Shown here one piece after another: positions 20,625 through 30,328 of a stretch of DNA of 55,525 nt. A model generated the notes under the pieces. It was not told where the DNA came from. It was given only the letters and a program-made list of their open reading frames with translations, and searched no databases. Location: positions 1-55,525 of the forward strand of contig JAFIFB010000012.1 of assembly GCA_020832285.1 (NCBI GenBank), read 5' to 3'. Made by a program: the position numbers and the translations under genes. Source of the DNA: Balneolaceae bacterium (GTDB taxonomy: Bacteria; Bacteroidota; Rhodothermia; Balneolales; Balneolaceae). Each line of letters opens with the position of its first letter. Within the stretch, counting starts at the first letter, position 1.

Positions 20625-22124
20625 TTAAGCCCAGCCAGGCAGCATAACTTTATTTGTTTCGCGCTCTGATTCTGATTCATCAATTACAGGAATACCGTTT
20701 TTTCGCACTTCTTCAAGCAGTTTCATACCATCTGTTTTTTCTATATCACGGACACTGAATGATTTGCCCTGATCGCCAGAAGCAACATAAACCTGAACGG
20801 AACAGAGTTTTCTGAATCGCTGGAACGGACTCTGGCTGTACGTCGCATCCTGCACCCGTTTCTTTTTAATGTAAGCGGTAGATTTAGACAGTCCGCGGCT
20901 CCTCAGCAGCAAAATATCATCCCCCCAGCCCAGCGCAGCATCTTTGTACTTGAGCCATCCCCAGAACAAAGATACAACAGGAAGCACCCAAACCCAGAGA
21001 TTGAATCCCAGTCCCCAGTAGACACCTGCTGTGATGGATGTAATCAGAAAAGCCGACCGGAACATATACCTGCGCAGGGACCTTGGCGGTGGGGTAATTC
21101 CTTCCAGTTCTTTCTGGTAGTCTGGTAAAATTTCATTTAGCAGTGGTAAAATCCTTTTCCTCCTGATAAGCGGAAAGAGCACGAATGATCCGGTTCCCTT
21201 ATCATCGCCATATCCGGCGCTTTCGAGATGAAGCGATGCATAGCCCAGAGGCTGGCGAATCATTCCTTCTGTAACATGAATTGCCTGAATTCGGTTATAG
21301 GGAACAGTAATACGCTTTTTCTCAAATATACCGCGTGAAACCACGATCTCTTTTTTCTTCACATCGAGCTGAAAATTGCCATAGGTCATAAGTGTGCTGA
21401 AGAATGAGATCAGCCAGGCAAAAACCACAAAAATCGCAATGATTGTGATAATCATCACTGTATCGGTTTGAGACGGCAGCAGCCCGAACAGGTACTCAAA
21501 CAACTCCGATTCACTGATGAGTGGTTCAATCTGGGAGAAAATCGTGGCAATAATGGAGAGTGCAATTCCAAAACTGCCTGAAGTTGATGCCGCTATCAGC
21601 AGTTCCTTATGAGGCAGTTTAATAGTATTGAACTCCTCTTCTTCCGGCTTTCTCACCTCAGCGTTAACGTCCTCCGGATCTTCCGAAACACTCTTTTGAT
21701 CACGCAGCAGCCAATTGATTTCAACCGCTTTTTCCCTTGTTACGGCATCGATGGCTGCCTGCCGGGAGCTTGATCCGGCGGTTTGAATATCGAGCTTAAC
21801 CAGGCCAAACATTCGCTGGATTACACCGGATGTGATGTCGATCACCTGAATACGGTCTTTGGTGAGGTAGAGGTTTTTTCTTACAAAAATACCACTTTTA
21901 ATATGCAGTACTCCGTCTTCTATTTTATAGAGAAACCGCCACCAGTTGACCGCTCCCAGGATCAGCAGAAAGCCAAAACCTCCCGCAATCCACCAAAGGA
22001 ACGGAAAGTTTTCACTTTGTGCACCCACAAATAAAAAAACCAGGATAGTGATGAAATTGCCGCGGATTAATCCGAAAGCCCTGCTAACGGCAGCAACAGG
22101 ATGTTGGCGTTGAAAATCAGACAT
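20625..22124 (-). CDS. PH-domain membrane protein, YdbT-like (bPH2 repeats)
   Basis: 499 aa from the ATG at 22124; a further ATG at 22145 would extend it by 7 residues. Membrane helices pair with three bacterial PH domains (bPH2), each showing the 'iexgixfrkxxxixxxRIQxvdixxgxixrxfG' pattern: KNLYLTKDRIQVIDITSGV, KRITVPYNRIQAIHVTEGM and STAYIKKKRVQDATYSQS. The start ATGTCTGA overlaps the stop of the YdbS-like gene by 8 bp, so the two are translationally coupled and presumably form one membrane complex. Function is unknown (YdbS/YdbT pair in Bacillus). Confidence 0.88.
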   Translation of the reverse strand: MSDFQRQHPVAAVSRAFGLIRGNFITILVFLFVGAQSENFPFLWWIAGGFGFLLILGAVNWWRFLYKIEDGVLHIKSGIFVRKNLYLTKDRIQVIDITSGVIQRMFGLVKLDIQTAGSSSRQAAIDAVTREKAVEINWLLRDQKSVSEDPEDVNAEVRKPEEEEFNTIKLPHKELLIAASTSGSFGIALSIIATIFSQIEPLISESELFEYLFGLLPSQTDTVMIITIIAIFVVFAWLISFFSTLMTYGNFQLDVKKKEIVVSRGIFEKKRITVPYNRIQAIHVTEGMIRQPLGYASLHLESAGYGDDKGTGSFVLFPLIRRKRILPLLNEILPDYQKELEGITPPPRSLRRYMFRSAFLITSITAGVYWGLGFNLWVWVLPVVSLFWGWLKYKDAALGWGDDILLLRSRGLSKSTAYIKKKRVQDATYSQSPFQRFRKLCSVQVYVASGDQGKSFSVRDIEKTDGMKLLEEVRKNGIPVIDESESERETNKVMLPGWA

Positions 22125-22596
22125 CTTCTTCGGCCAGGCGTGCATAGGTTGAAATTTGGCGGCGGACCCGGTCTGCGATCACGCTGTCGAGTGCGGGAAT
22201 TTCGTGCGTGGTTGCTGCAGTGGAAATAGTTACGGAAGAGAGGTCATACCATCTAAGCAACGGCCCCTGACGGGTATCCACGTGCTGAACGCGGCTGAGC
22301 GGGATGAGAGTCCGGGTTTTAAAAATAACACCACGTTTAAGGTCGATCTCTTTTTCATCTACGGCATAACGCCAGTTTTTCCAGGAGAGATATGGCATCA
22401 GTATAATCGACAAAATATACAGAACCAAAATAGCAGAAGTAACGGCAACAATTAACCAGAGATGAAGGCCTTCAAAGCCAAAAATAAAAGAGTAACCTGC
22501 CGGAATCATAAAATAAAAGAGGTTTCCGATAGAATTCCCCCATTGCCATACCCGAATTGCACGAGGGGTAATTTTGTGAAAAGACGGTTTACTCAT
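22117..22596 (-). CDS. PH-domain membrane protein, YdbS-like
   Basis: 159 aa with two membrane helices (about residues 20-70) followed by one bPH2 domain (DLKRGVIFKTRTLIPLSRVQHVDTRQGPLLR...VTISTAATTHEIPAL). It is the small partner of the YdbT-like protein encoded immediately downstream with an 8-bp overlap. The order small-then-large matches ydbS-ydbT operons of other bacteria. Confidence 0.88.
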   Translation of the reverse strand: MSKPSFHKITPRAIRVWQWGNSIGNLFYFMIPAGYSFIFGFEGLHLWLIVAVTSAILVLYILSIILMPYLSWKNWRYAVDEKEIDLKRGVIFKTRTLIPLSRVQHVDTRQGPLLRWYDLSSVTISTAATTHEIPALDSVIADRVRRQISTYARLAEEDV

Positions 22597-22676
22597 AAGT
22601 ACGGATTTGTGAAGCCAAAAGGTACGTGATCAGATAAACAGACGAAACCCGGAATCCGGTATTTTCCGGGCTAAAC

Positions 22677-22707
22677 AAAAAAAGCCACGAAGATCGTGGC
22701 TTTTTGC
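22677..22707. terminator. bidirectional intrinsic terminator
   Basis: AAAAAGCCACGA, a short AGAT-type loop, and TCGTGGCTTTTT form a strong stem with A-rich and T-rich flanks, so it can terminate from either side. It lies just behind the histone-H1-like gene on the minus strand. Confidence 0.85.
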
Positions 22708-22727
22708 AAAAAATCTTATCAGGCAGA

Positions 22728-22904
22728 TTATCCGTTATTTTTTTTTTCCTGGATTTCAATACGAATTTCCTGGGAAAGTTTTTTGAGCTCCTGAAGTTGT
22801 TTTCTTGCTCGTGTACCGGCAGCTTTGTTTCCTTTGTCATAAAACTTAACAAGATCTTCCTCGAGTCCTGTCATCAGTCCTTTTAGTTCATCAATTCTGC
22901 TCAT
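22728..22904 (-). CDS. histone H1-like small protein
   Basis: 58 aa from ATG 22904 with a GGAGATATA leader that supplies a GGAG ribosome binding site. The sequence reads MSRIDELKGLMTGLEEDL, then KFYDKGNKAAGTRARKQLQ, ending in a helical EIRIEIQEK segment. This is the pattern of the short 'histone H1' family common in Bacteroidota, which is basic and helical and thought to bind DNA. It has its own transcription unit: a terminator follows at 22677-22707 and over 300 bp precede it. Confidence 0.85.
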   Translation of the reverse strand: MSRIDELKGLMTGLEEDLVKFYDKGNKAAGTRARKQLQELKKLSQEIRIEIQEKKNNG

Positions 22905-23239
22905 TATATCTCCATTAATTGGTTAGTGTTGATCTTGATGATATACTCCTATCATCTGTTTAGGTAATGAATCCTTAGATCCTTTGATTGTTTAAGCGTG
23001 TTTAAGTTAACATTCTACGCAATAAATACAGTAGAAAATTGGTGTTTTTTTTCAAAGAATATTCACCCCTAACTATAATTCACAGATGATGACTTAATAA
23101 CTGATCAGATAAATGATAAGTCAAATAATAACAGACCTTAACAAAATTCCTTTTTTTAAGATGCTTTACACTGTTTGTTTTGTCTTTCTGAAAAAGCCTT
23201 CTTTTTCAGCTCAAGTGACTACATTTTAAAAGACGGATG
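22905..23239. other. AT-rich intergenic region, 335 bp
   Basis: It separates the histone-H1-like gene from the UMF1-type transporter gene; both are read on the minus strand. I see no open frame, hairpin or repeat in it. It must contain the promoter of the histone-H1-like gene, but no motif is convincing. Confidence 0.5.
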
Positions 23240-24589
23240 TTAACTTTTCTGTTCTTGAAAGTCATCCGCGGCTTTTTCTCCTCTTTTCTCATTCACGAAT
23301 AAACAGACAAAAATCGCTATAAGGAAAAGTGCCGCACAAAACAGTACGGATTGATGCAATCCGAACTCTGCCTGCAGCAAACCCAGTCCGATAATCCCGA
23401 AAACTCCGGCCACTTTGTTTGAAAGTCCCCAAAATCCAAAAAACTCGGCTGATTTTTGCTCCGGTGTAAAAATACCAACCAGGGCACGGCTTGCAGACTG
23501 GCTTGAACCAAGACTTAGCCCAGCAATCACACCAATAACGAGAAAAACGTATTGAGCTTCAAAGTCGGCACTAAATGTCATGTTCAGCCAGTCGGTAATA
23601 TCGGTAACCGCCCATATCCCTAAAACACCAACAAACCAAAGAACGAGTGTTATATTGTATGTAACCTTGGCTCCGATTCTGTCTTGAATAATACCAAATG
23701 AAAAAGCACCCACTGCTGCTGTGATCTGGACAATCACAAACATCAGTACCCGAACTCCTTCATCCCAGCCTACCACCTGGTCACCGTAAATAAAGGCAAA
23801 AGCTATTACGATGTAAATTCCAGCCATTGCAAAAAATACTGAAATCAAAAATACCATCAGGTCTTTAAAAGATCCGACCATTTTCAGGGTTTCACCCAGC
23901 CGTTTGAATCCCATTGAGAAGAATGTTTCTCCCTCGGGTAACTCTTTACGGGCACCAGGTTCTGTCAGCCAGATAAATGTGGGGATGGCTGCCAGCATAA
24001 AAAACAGAGCTGCATAAGGCCCCACCCAGCGGATCCGGTCAAAGTTTTCGAGAGTAGGATCGCCAAGGTATAGAATCACAAAACCCGCTGAAAAAAGTCC
24101 GCCTACATATCCAAGAGCCCATCCAAAGCCCGAAATTTTACCCAAATCTTTTGGCGGCCCCAAACTTGGTAAAAATGATGCGATAAAATTTTCACCAATA
24201 GCATAAGCAAAATTTGATATGATGATCAGGATCACTCCTAAAACCACAAGGCCCGGCTCAACAAAATAGAGCAGAGTTGTGCTGATAATGGTGAGTAGAT
24301 AACTGAAAAATAAAAACCGTTTTTTCAGTGCCGAATAATCCATAATGGCACCAAACACAGGACCGCTCAGCACCACAAGAAAATAGCTGGATGCAAGCGC
24401 AACACTCCAGAGCAGGTTGCCCAAGCGATAGTCCTGCTCGCTATCTCCCACGATAACTGTGGTGAATAGAACAGGAAAAATCACTGTGATAATCAGCAGC
24501 GTATAAGCCTGATTAGCAAAATCGAACATAGCCCACCCGAAAATCTCCTTTTTGGGTGCGCGGGGTATATCACTTCTGAATCGTTTCAT
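23240..24589 (-). CDS. MFS transporter, UMF1/Atg22-like
   Basis: 449 aa with about 12 membrane helices. The N-terminal KKEIFGWAMFDFANQAYTLL is the hallmark of the UMF1 (Atg22-like) branch of the major facilitator superfamily. GSSQSASRALVGIFTPEQKSA between helices 10 and 11 is also typical. Atg22 exports amino acids from yeast vacuoles; the bacterial substrates are unknown. Single gene between two intergenic regions. Confidence 0.9.
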   Translation of the reverse strand: MKRFRSDIPRAPKKEIFGWAMFDFANQAYTLLIITVIFPVLFTTVIVGDSEQDYRLGNLLWSVALASSYFLVVLSGPVFGAIMDYSALKKRFLFFSYLLTIISTTLLYFVEPGLVVLGVILIIISNFAYAIGENFIASFLPSLGPPKDLGKISGFGWALGYVGGLFSAGFVILYLGDPTLENFDRIRWVGPYAALFFMLAAIPTFIWLTEPGARKELPEGETFFSMGFKRLGETLKMVGSFKDLMVFLISVFFAMAGIYIVIAFAFIYGDQVVGWDEGVRVLMFVIVQITAAVGAFSFGIIQDRIGAKVTYNITLVLWFVGVLGIWAVTDITDWLNMTFSADFEAQYVFLVIGVIAGLSLGSSQSASRALVGIFTPEQKSAEFFGFWGLSNKVAGVFGIIGLGLLQAEFGLHQSVLFCAALFLIAIFVCLFVNEKRGEKAADDFQEQKS

Positions 24590-24774
24590 AAATTTATTAT
24601 TGCGCTCAGAGATAACAATTTTATGAGTAGAAATAAAGTTAAAATGCAGAAAAATCAGGAAGTATGGTCAGCGGATTCCTGTACATCTGCGTCTATATAT
24701 GGTTTTTCATTAAAGTGCTGTTATTTTTTTATCTTTAAAGTTAAAATAAAATCATAATAAGATTCACTTGAGCC

Positions 24775-25788
24775 ATGAAAAATATTGTATTAATACCGGG
24801 GGATGGAATTGGAAAAGAGATTACAAAAGCGGTAACCGATATACTGGATGCCTCCGGGGCTAATTTAAACTGGATCGAATGCAAAGCGGGAGAAGGCGCA
24901 TATAAAGAGACGGGGAATCCGTTGCCCGAAGAGACAATTGAAGCTATAAAAAAACACAGAATTGTTTTAAAAGGACCATTAACTACACCTGTTGGCGCCG
25001 GTTTCAGATCGATTAATGTGGCTCTTCGCCAAAAGTTTAACCTCTACAGTAATATCCGGCCAGCAAAATCATTGCCCAACATCGAAAGCCCGTTTCGTGC
25101 CGTGGATATCGTACTCTTTCGGGAAAATACCCAGGGTTTGTATTTTGGCAAAGAACACTGGGTGGATGGCGATATAAAAAATCATGCCGAAAGTGTTGCA
25201 GTTGTAACCAGGGATGCGAGTGAGAAAATTATCACTGCGGCATTTGAGTATGCAAAAAAGAATAAACGAAAAAAAGTAACTCTGGTCCATAAAGCCAATA
25301 TTTTAAAACTTACAACCGGCTTGTTTCTTGATATTGGCAAAGAGATAGCGGAAAATTATCCCGAAATTGAATTTCAGGATCTCATTGTGGACAACATGGC
25401 TATGCAGATGGTTCTCAGGCCACAGCAGTTCGATGTCATTGTAACCACAAATCTTTTCGGTGACATTCTCTCGGATCTTGCATCTGGCCTTGTTGGGGGG
25501 CTCGGGGTTACCGGAGCTGCCAATATCGGTGATGATGCAGCGATGTTTGAAGCGGTTCACGGCTCTGCACCCGACATTGCCGGAAAAGGCCTGGCAAACC
25601 CTACAGCTCTTCTCTTTTCAGCGCTGATGATGCTGGAATACCTGAATCAATACCGTACTGCGGAAAAAATACGGTCTGCAGTGTACACAGTTTTGCAGGA
25701 CCACAAAGAAGATTGCACAAAAGACATTGGCGGGCAGGGAACTACTGAATCCTATACTGAAGCAATTTGTAAACTTTTGATAAATTAA
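24775..25788 (+). CDS. isocitrate/isopropylmalate dehydrogenase family, probably NAD+-dependent isocitrate dehydrogenase
   Basis: 337 aa. The N-terminus has [14 protein letters not shown] and the substrate-loop [32 protein letters not shown] marks the isocitrate-type rather than isopropylmalate-type enzymes. The metal-binding [11 protein letters not shown] and [13 protein letters not shown] are followed by the cofactor loop [14 protein letters not shown]. The Ser/Asn at the isocitrate site and lack of leu genes nearby favour an oxidative decarboxylating isocitrate dehydrogenase of the TCA cycle; homoisocitrate dehydrogenase is an alternative. Single gene, ATG start. Confidence 0.85.
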   Translation: MKNIVLIPGDGIGKEITKAVTDILDASGANLNWIECKAGEGAYKETGNPLPEETIEAIKKHRIVLKGPLTTPVGAGFRSINVALRQKFNLYSNIRPAKSLPNIESPFRAVDIVLFRENTQGLYFGKEHWVDGDIKNHAESVAVVTRDASEKIITAAFEYAKKNKRKKVTLVHKANILKLTTGLFLDIGKEIAENYPEIEFQDLIVDNMAMQMVLRPQQFDVIVTTNLFGDILSDLASGLVGGLGVTGAANIGDDAAMFEAVHGSAPDIAGKGLANPTALLFSALMMLEYLNQYRTAEKIRSAVYTVLQDHKEDCTKDIGGQGTTESYTEAICKLLIN

Positions 25789-25959
25789 TATCTGAGAAAA
25801 ATAAACCGTTTTAGGATACAGAAGACCTTTATACACTTATTTTCTAAGCTAACTTTGAATAATCACTCAATCTCTATTTCAAAAGGGCTTAAAAATCATT
25901 AACATTTAAACCATTACAGAGTGATTAACTCAATATGGTAAGGGGTAGATAAACGATAT

Positions 25960-26334
25960 ATGGATTCGGATTTCAAAATACTTATCGTTGAGGATGAACT
26001 GGTATTGCAGATGATGCTTGAGCATATGCTGAAAAAGATGGGGTTCAATCAATTCGATACAGCTACAAAAGGAAAAACTGCCATCGAAAAGTGCGACGAA
26101 CAAGAGTTCGATCTTATTCTGATGGATATCATGCTTCAGGATCAGATAGATGGAATTGAGGCCTACCGGCAAATCTCAAAAAAGAAGAAAATTCCGGTTA
26201 TTTACATCACTGGCAATACCGACCCCCGAAATAAAGAAAGAGCCCAGGAAATTGGCTTTCACGATTACATTGGAAAGCCAATTACAATGTCTTATTTAAA
26301 ATCTTCTATCAACAAATTGGTGCCTTCTGACTGA
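25960..26334 (+). CDS. stand-alone response regulator receiver (CheY-like)
   Basis: 124 aa, a single receiver domain. Residues E11-D12 pair, phosphoacceptor D56 (LILMDIMLQDQIDG), Thr in VIYITGNTD and Lys in YIGKPI are all in place. There is no output domain and no kinase gene next to it, so it is an orphan. It is closely patterned on the receiver at 7251-7613 (YITGN...KP), so a shared kinase such as the GAF kinase is possible. Confidence 0.9.
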   Translation: MDSDFKILIVEDELVLQMMLEHMLKKMGFNQFDTATKGKTAIEKCDEQEFDLILMDIMLQDQIDGIEAYRQISKKKKIPVIYITGNTDPRNKERAQEIGFHDYIGKPITMSYLKSSINKLVPSD

Positions 26335-26804
26335 ATAGTCAATAACTCAACTTCCTAAAAATCTTAAAATTCGACCTCACCGGCTCGTAAAGAACGATTT
26401 GTAGTGCTACACCCATCATATCCAAAAATTTTATTAAATTTTATTTTTGAGAAGTTGGTCCATTTTTTGATTTAGAAATCAGTTTTATCGGCCTCACTTA
26501 AACTGTCCTTTTGGCTTGACCCAAAAGGACCAAAAAGTCAAGCCCCGACGGCGGTCGGGGTTGTCGGCGGGCTTTTCATCGACGCGGCACCCTTTTCCCT
26601 AAAGGGATCCCCGTGTAATGGTCCATCACACTCATTGACCGTAATCAAAAATCCGGCCGGTATAAAATGCTGCCATAGCGTCGCTGAAAACACCCTGTTC
26701 CCGCCAACTGATTCAAGGCCGGTCAAAATATGTCTCAAACGATTTCTGCAATTTACAGATATCTGGCTGGCACGTTCCCGGATTTCCGGGTGATGAAAAG
26801 TGCA
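26335..26804. repeat. non-coding palindrome-rich stretch between receiver gene and dusB
   Basis: No gene is supported in these 470 bp. They contain three nearby hairpins: GTCCTTTTGG/CCAAAAGGAC (26506-26530), overlapping GGCTTGAC/GTCAAGCC (26513-26544), and CCCCGAC/GTCGGGG (26543-26560). The first two are mutually exclusive. The GC-rich CCCGAC/GTCGGG hairpin recurs at 1113-1130 and 32280-32302. The segment resembles dispersed intergenic repeats, but its family is not identified. Confidence 0.5.
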
Positions 26805-27794
26805 CTATGCAACCGCATACAACTTCTCCTCCCTGAAATTGAGCAGCAACTCCAGGACAGGTTCCATCTCTTTCTCTTCCATAATGGCTGCCCGTAGTTT
26901 TTTCCCGTTTCGAATTCCCTTGAGATACTGGCCATAATGCTTCTTCATTATAATAACACCATATTTTTCTCCGTGATGAGCAACCGATAATCTCAGTTGT
27001 TCAGCACATAACTCCAAACGCTCGCGGATAGTTGGATCAGGCAAAAGTTCACCTGTTTCAAGATAATAACGGGTTTGCTCAAATATCCAGGGATTTCCAA
27101 TGGCGCCCCGGCCGATCATTACACCGTCTACACCGGTTTCATCAAACATTTTTTTGGCAAGCCGGGGCGAAGTTACATCTCCGTTCCCGATAATGGGAAT
27201 TTCGAGCCCGGGAGTATTCTTCAGCTTTTTGAGCCACTCCCACCGGGCATCACCTTTGTACTTCTGGCATCGCGTACGGGCATGAACGGTCAGAGCTTTA
27301 ACCCCAACATTCTGAAGCATCAGCCCGACCTCCTGAATACGGATCGTCTTGTCATCCCATCCAAGCCGGGTTTTTACCGTAACCGGCAGGCCTCCTGCTG
27401 CATCCACAACGGTGCCCGCCATTCGTTCCATCATATCTAAATCTTTCAGACAAGCAGAACCGGCTCCCTTTTTTACAATTTTATAAACCGGGCACCCAAA
27501 ATTAATGTCAACCAGGTCGGGGTTATTGGCAACAGCCACTTTGGTAGCTCCTGTCATCGCTTCTTCACGGCCGCCAAAAATCTGAATCCCGAACGGGCGT
27601 TCCACCTCCTCAAAATGCATTTTATGCAAGGCAATGTCAGAATCGCGGATAATGGCCTCTGAGCTGATGAATTCCGTATAAACGATACTTGCTCCCTTTT
27701 TTCTGCATATCTGCCGAAACGGAGAATCGGTCACATCCTCCATCGGAGCAAGAAACAGGGGGTTTTTACCGATGTCAATTTTTTCAATTTCCAT
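26805..27794 (-). CDS. dusB: tRNA-dihydrouridine synthase DusB
   Basis: 329 aa from the ATG at 27794, which aligns MEIEKIDIGKNPLFLAPMEDVTDSPFR with family N-termini; longer starts exist at 27809, 27827 and a TTG at 27839. It is an FMN-binding TIM barrel with INFGCPVYKIVKKGAGSACL (catalytic Cys), PVTVKTRLGWD, HARTR and GRGAIGNPWIF, then the C-terminal helical tRNA-binding domain. It reduces specific uridines in the D-loop of tRNA. Single gene; its upstream region is shared with the divergent aldolase gene. Confidence 0.93.
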   Translation of the reverse strand: MEIEKIDIGKNPLFLAPMEDVTDSPFRQICRKKGASIVYTEFISSEAIIRDSDIALHKMHFEEVERPFGIQIFGGREEAMTGATKVAVANNPDLVDINFGCPVYKIVKKGAGSACLKDLDMMERMAGTVVDAAGGLPVTVKTRLGWDDKTIRIQEVGLMLQNVGVKALTVHARTRCQKYKGDARWEWLKKLKNTPGLEIPIIGNGDVTSPRLAKKMFDETGVDGVMIGRGAIGNPWIFEQTRYYLETGELLPDPTIRERLELCAEQLRLSVAHHGEKYGVIIMKKHYGQYLKGIRNGKKLRAAIMEEKEMEPVLELLLNFREEKLYAVA

Positions 27795-28002
27795 AAAAAC
27801 AGATGGCATTTTGCCTTCACAATTCATGCTGGTTTTCAACCTTTAAAAATAACAGTTTTTCCGTTTTACTGCTAAAGAGTTTAAAATTTGTCAAACAAAG
27901 CGCTTCCAGTTCTTTCTGTTAATGCTGCAGCCATAGCCTCTTGATGAATTAACGTGTATATTATAGAGATAAACGAAATTTCTAATAAAACAGGAGCAAA
28001 AA

Positions 28003-29079
28003 ATGTCACTTGCATTATCAAGTATTGAAGAACTTCTGGGGGAAGATACAGACTCACTGCTAAGTCACGTATGTAAAACCATCCCGAAAGAGAAACTACA
28101 CATCCCGTCATCATCATATGTTGATGACATCTGGTACCACTCAGACCGAAACAACCGCGTTCTCCACAACCTGCAAAGAATGCTGAATCACGGACGCCTT
28201 GGCGGAACCGGGTACCTGTCGATCTTGCCTGTGGACCAGGGAATTGAGCACAGTGCAGGCGCATCCTTCGCCAAGAACCCGGCTTATTTCGATCCGGAAA
28301 ACATTATTGAACTTGCCATTGAAGGAGGTTGTAACGCTGTAGCATCTACTTTTGGTGTGCTGGGTGCATGTGCCAGAAAATATGCACATAAAATTCCTTT
28401 CCTGGTTAAAATTAACCACAACGAACTTCTCACCTTTCCGAACAAGTACGATCAGATTATGTTTGGCTCGATCGACAAAGCGTACAACATGGGTGCAGCC
28501 GCTGTTGGAGCAACCATCTACTTCGGATCTGATGAATCAACCCGCCAGATCGTAGAAGTTGCCGAAGCGTTCGATTACGCACACGAACTGGGAATGGCCA
28601 CTGTACTCTGGTGCTACACCCGAAACTCTGCATTCAAAGTAGACGGAACCGACTATCACTCTTCTGCCGATCTTACCGGTCAGGCTAATCATCTTGGTGT
28701 AACGATCGGAGCTGATATTGTAAAACAAAAACTGCCCACCAATAATGGCGGTTATCTTGCGCTGAACACCGGGGATTCAAGCTACGGAAAACTGGATCAG
28801 CGAATTTATGATGAACTGACCTCCGACAATCCTATCGATCTGACCCGTTACCAGGTGGCTAACGGCTACATGGGGCGTGCAGGACTGATCAACTCTGGTG
28901 GAGCTTCAGGTGATGATGATTTTGCCGATGCGGTTAAAACAGCTGTCGTTAACAAACGTGCAGGCGGTATGGGCCTTATCAGCGGACGTAAAGCATTCCA
29001 GCGGCCGATGGATGAAGGAGTAAAGCTTCTTAACTTTATCCAAGACGTGTACCTGAACGAAGATATTACCATCGCGTAA
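28003..29079 (+). CDS. fbaB: class I fructose-bisphosphate aldolase (DhnA/FbaB type)
   Basis: 358 aa. It has the archaeal-type class I aldolase pattern: [62 protein letters not shown] and a C-terminal phosphate-binding INSGGASG and [15 protein letters not shown]. It uses a Schiff-base lysine rather than a metal to cleave fructose-1,6-bisphosphate in glycolysis and gluconeogenesis. It has a good ribosome binding site (AGGAGC, 6 nt before ATG). It is followed by an intrinsic terminator at 29099-29142, so it is probably monocistronic. Confidence 0.93.
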   Translation: MSLALSSIEELLGEDTDSLLSHVCKTIPKEKLHIPSSSYVDDIWYHSDRNNRVLHNLQRMLNHGRLGGTGYLSILPVDQGIEHSAGASFAKNPAYFDPENIIELAIEGGCNAVASTFGVLGACARKYAHKIPFLVKINHNELLTFPNKYDQIMFGSIDKAYNMGAAAVGATIYFGSDESTRQIVEVAEAFDYAHELGMATVLWCYTRNSAFKVDGTDYHSSADLTGQANHLGVTIGADIVKQKLPTNNGGYLALNTGDSSYGKLDQRIYDELTSDNPIDLTRYQVANGYMGRAGLINSGGASGDDDFADAVKTAVVNKRAGGMGLISGRKAFQRPMDEGVKLLNFIQDVYLNEDITIA

Positions 29080-29098
29080 TTTTCAGGTTTATTTTTTT

Positions 29099-29142
29099 AT
29101 GCCATGCTGAAGCCATTTACTGTTTTCAGCATGGCTTTTTTA
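29099..29142 (+). terminator. intrinsic terminator after the aldolase gene
   Basis: ATGCCATGCTGAA and TTCAGCATGGCTTTTTTAT form a 12-bp stem with a 13-nt loop and a T tract, about 20 bp behind the aldolase stop codon. Confidence 0.85.
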
Positions 29143-29196
29143 TTTTTGCCTGCCTCTCATTAAGTTAGACGAGCTAAGGAATTATAATCCATACAT

Positions 29197-30240
29197 TTGC
29201 CTGATCGTATAAAAAATAACTCTGCCGGCCGGCCCTTAATATCCTTTAAGTACCTTGCACTTTCCATAGGATTAAGTGTAGTTAGTATGGGGATTGTCAT
29301 CTACCTGACATATACACCCGGTGTTCTTGAGCATCTCGCCCCTAAGCGAATGCCCGGCCTGGTTCTGGCCATTTTTGTAACCTTTCTGAAGGTTTATTTT
29401 TCTGCTCTTAAAATCCGATTTCTGGCCGATAAAGTGATCAGTAAAATGGCAGCTATGCGGATTGCACTCACCTGGGATTTTGCCTCTGCAGTCACTCCCT
29501 CTACCATCGGAGGCGCACCGGTTGCCACCTTTGCTATGGCCCGCGAAGGCATCCAGCTTGGAAAATCATCAGCTATTGTTTTATACGGAGTGATGCTCGA
29601 TCAGTTCTGGTATGCACTGGCCGTGCCTATTCTGCTTATATCCGGCATCTATTTTCAGGTACTTCCCGAAGAGATCGGGCTGGTGGGAAATATCACCATG
29701 ATCCTGATCTATGCGGGACTGCTATCTTACGGAGCATTACTTGCCTATGGCCTGTTAATCAATCCCGCAGCCATTAAAAAAACAGTAAATTTCGTCTTCC
29801 GTCTCCCCTTTCTCAGAAAATATTCCCATAAAGTCAGTAAAGAAGCCGAAAACCTGGAAAGTTACTCCATAGAACTGAGAAAAAAGTCATTCGGTTTTGT
29901 ACTCAAAGCTTTTTTCCTTTCCACAATGAGCTGGCTCTGCCGGATTGCCATCCCCGTAATTGTAGTTCTCAGTCTTCTACCGGCCAACGAAATTTTATTA
30001 ATTCTCAGAAGCCTTGCCATGAATCTCGCATTCCTGGTCATTCCCACACCCGGTGGCTCAGGCGGAGTTGAAGGTTTATTCGCAATCTTTCTCGGACCGC
30101 TGATCGAACGCTCGGGATTCATCGGACTTGCAGTTTTTGTCTGGAGAATTATAACGTATTATTTCAGTATTGGTGTGGGTATTATCGCCATGTTGTGGTA
30201 TGTGAACAAATCCGTTGCAAGTAAACTGGGGGATGACTAA
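29197..30240 (+). CDS. lysylphosphatidylglycerol synthase-like transmembrane protein (UPF0104)
   Basis: 347 aa with about eight membrane helices. The TTG at 29197 is the first possible start, since an in-frame TAA lies 9 nt before it. Family motifs include WDFASAVTPSTIGGAPVA in the first third and NLAFLVIPTPGGSGGVEG near the end. It is the flippase-like domain of MprF without the synthase part. Similar proteins move lipids or glycolipids in the inner membrane; the substrate here is unknown. Confidence 0.85.
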   Translation: MPDRIKNNSAGRPLISFKYLALSIGLSVVSMGIVIYLTYTPGVLEHLAPKRMPGLVLAIFVTFLKVYFSALKIRFLADKVISKMAAMRIALTWDFASAVTPSTIGGAPVATFAMAREGIQLGKSSAIVLYGVMLDQFWYALAVPILLISGIYFQVLPEEIGLVGNITMILIYAGLLSYGALLAYGLLINPAAIKKTVNFVFRLPFLRKYSHKVSKEAENLESYSIELRKKSFGFVLKAFFLSTMSWLCRIAIPVIVVLSLLPANEILLILRSLAMNLAFLVIPTPGGSGGVEGLFAIFLGPLIERSGFIGLAVFVWRIITYYFSIGVGIIAMLWYVNKSVASKLGDD

Positions 30241-30328
30241 ACCCGAAATTCTCATTTTCTGATGGAATGTGAATTCGTTTCACAGAGCTTACACAACAAA
30301 AAAATTTTCATCTTTAACGCTTTGATTT

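Noticed and set aside
26538-26738. 66-aa minus-strand frame in the palindromic stretch before dusB
   Set aside because: Low-complexity proline/threonine ending produced by the CCCGAC hairpin; no homology pattern.
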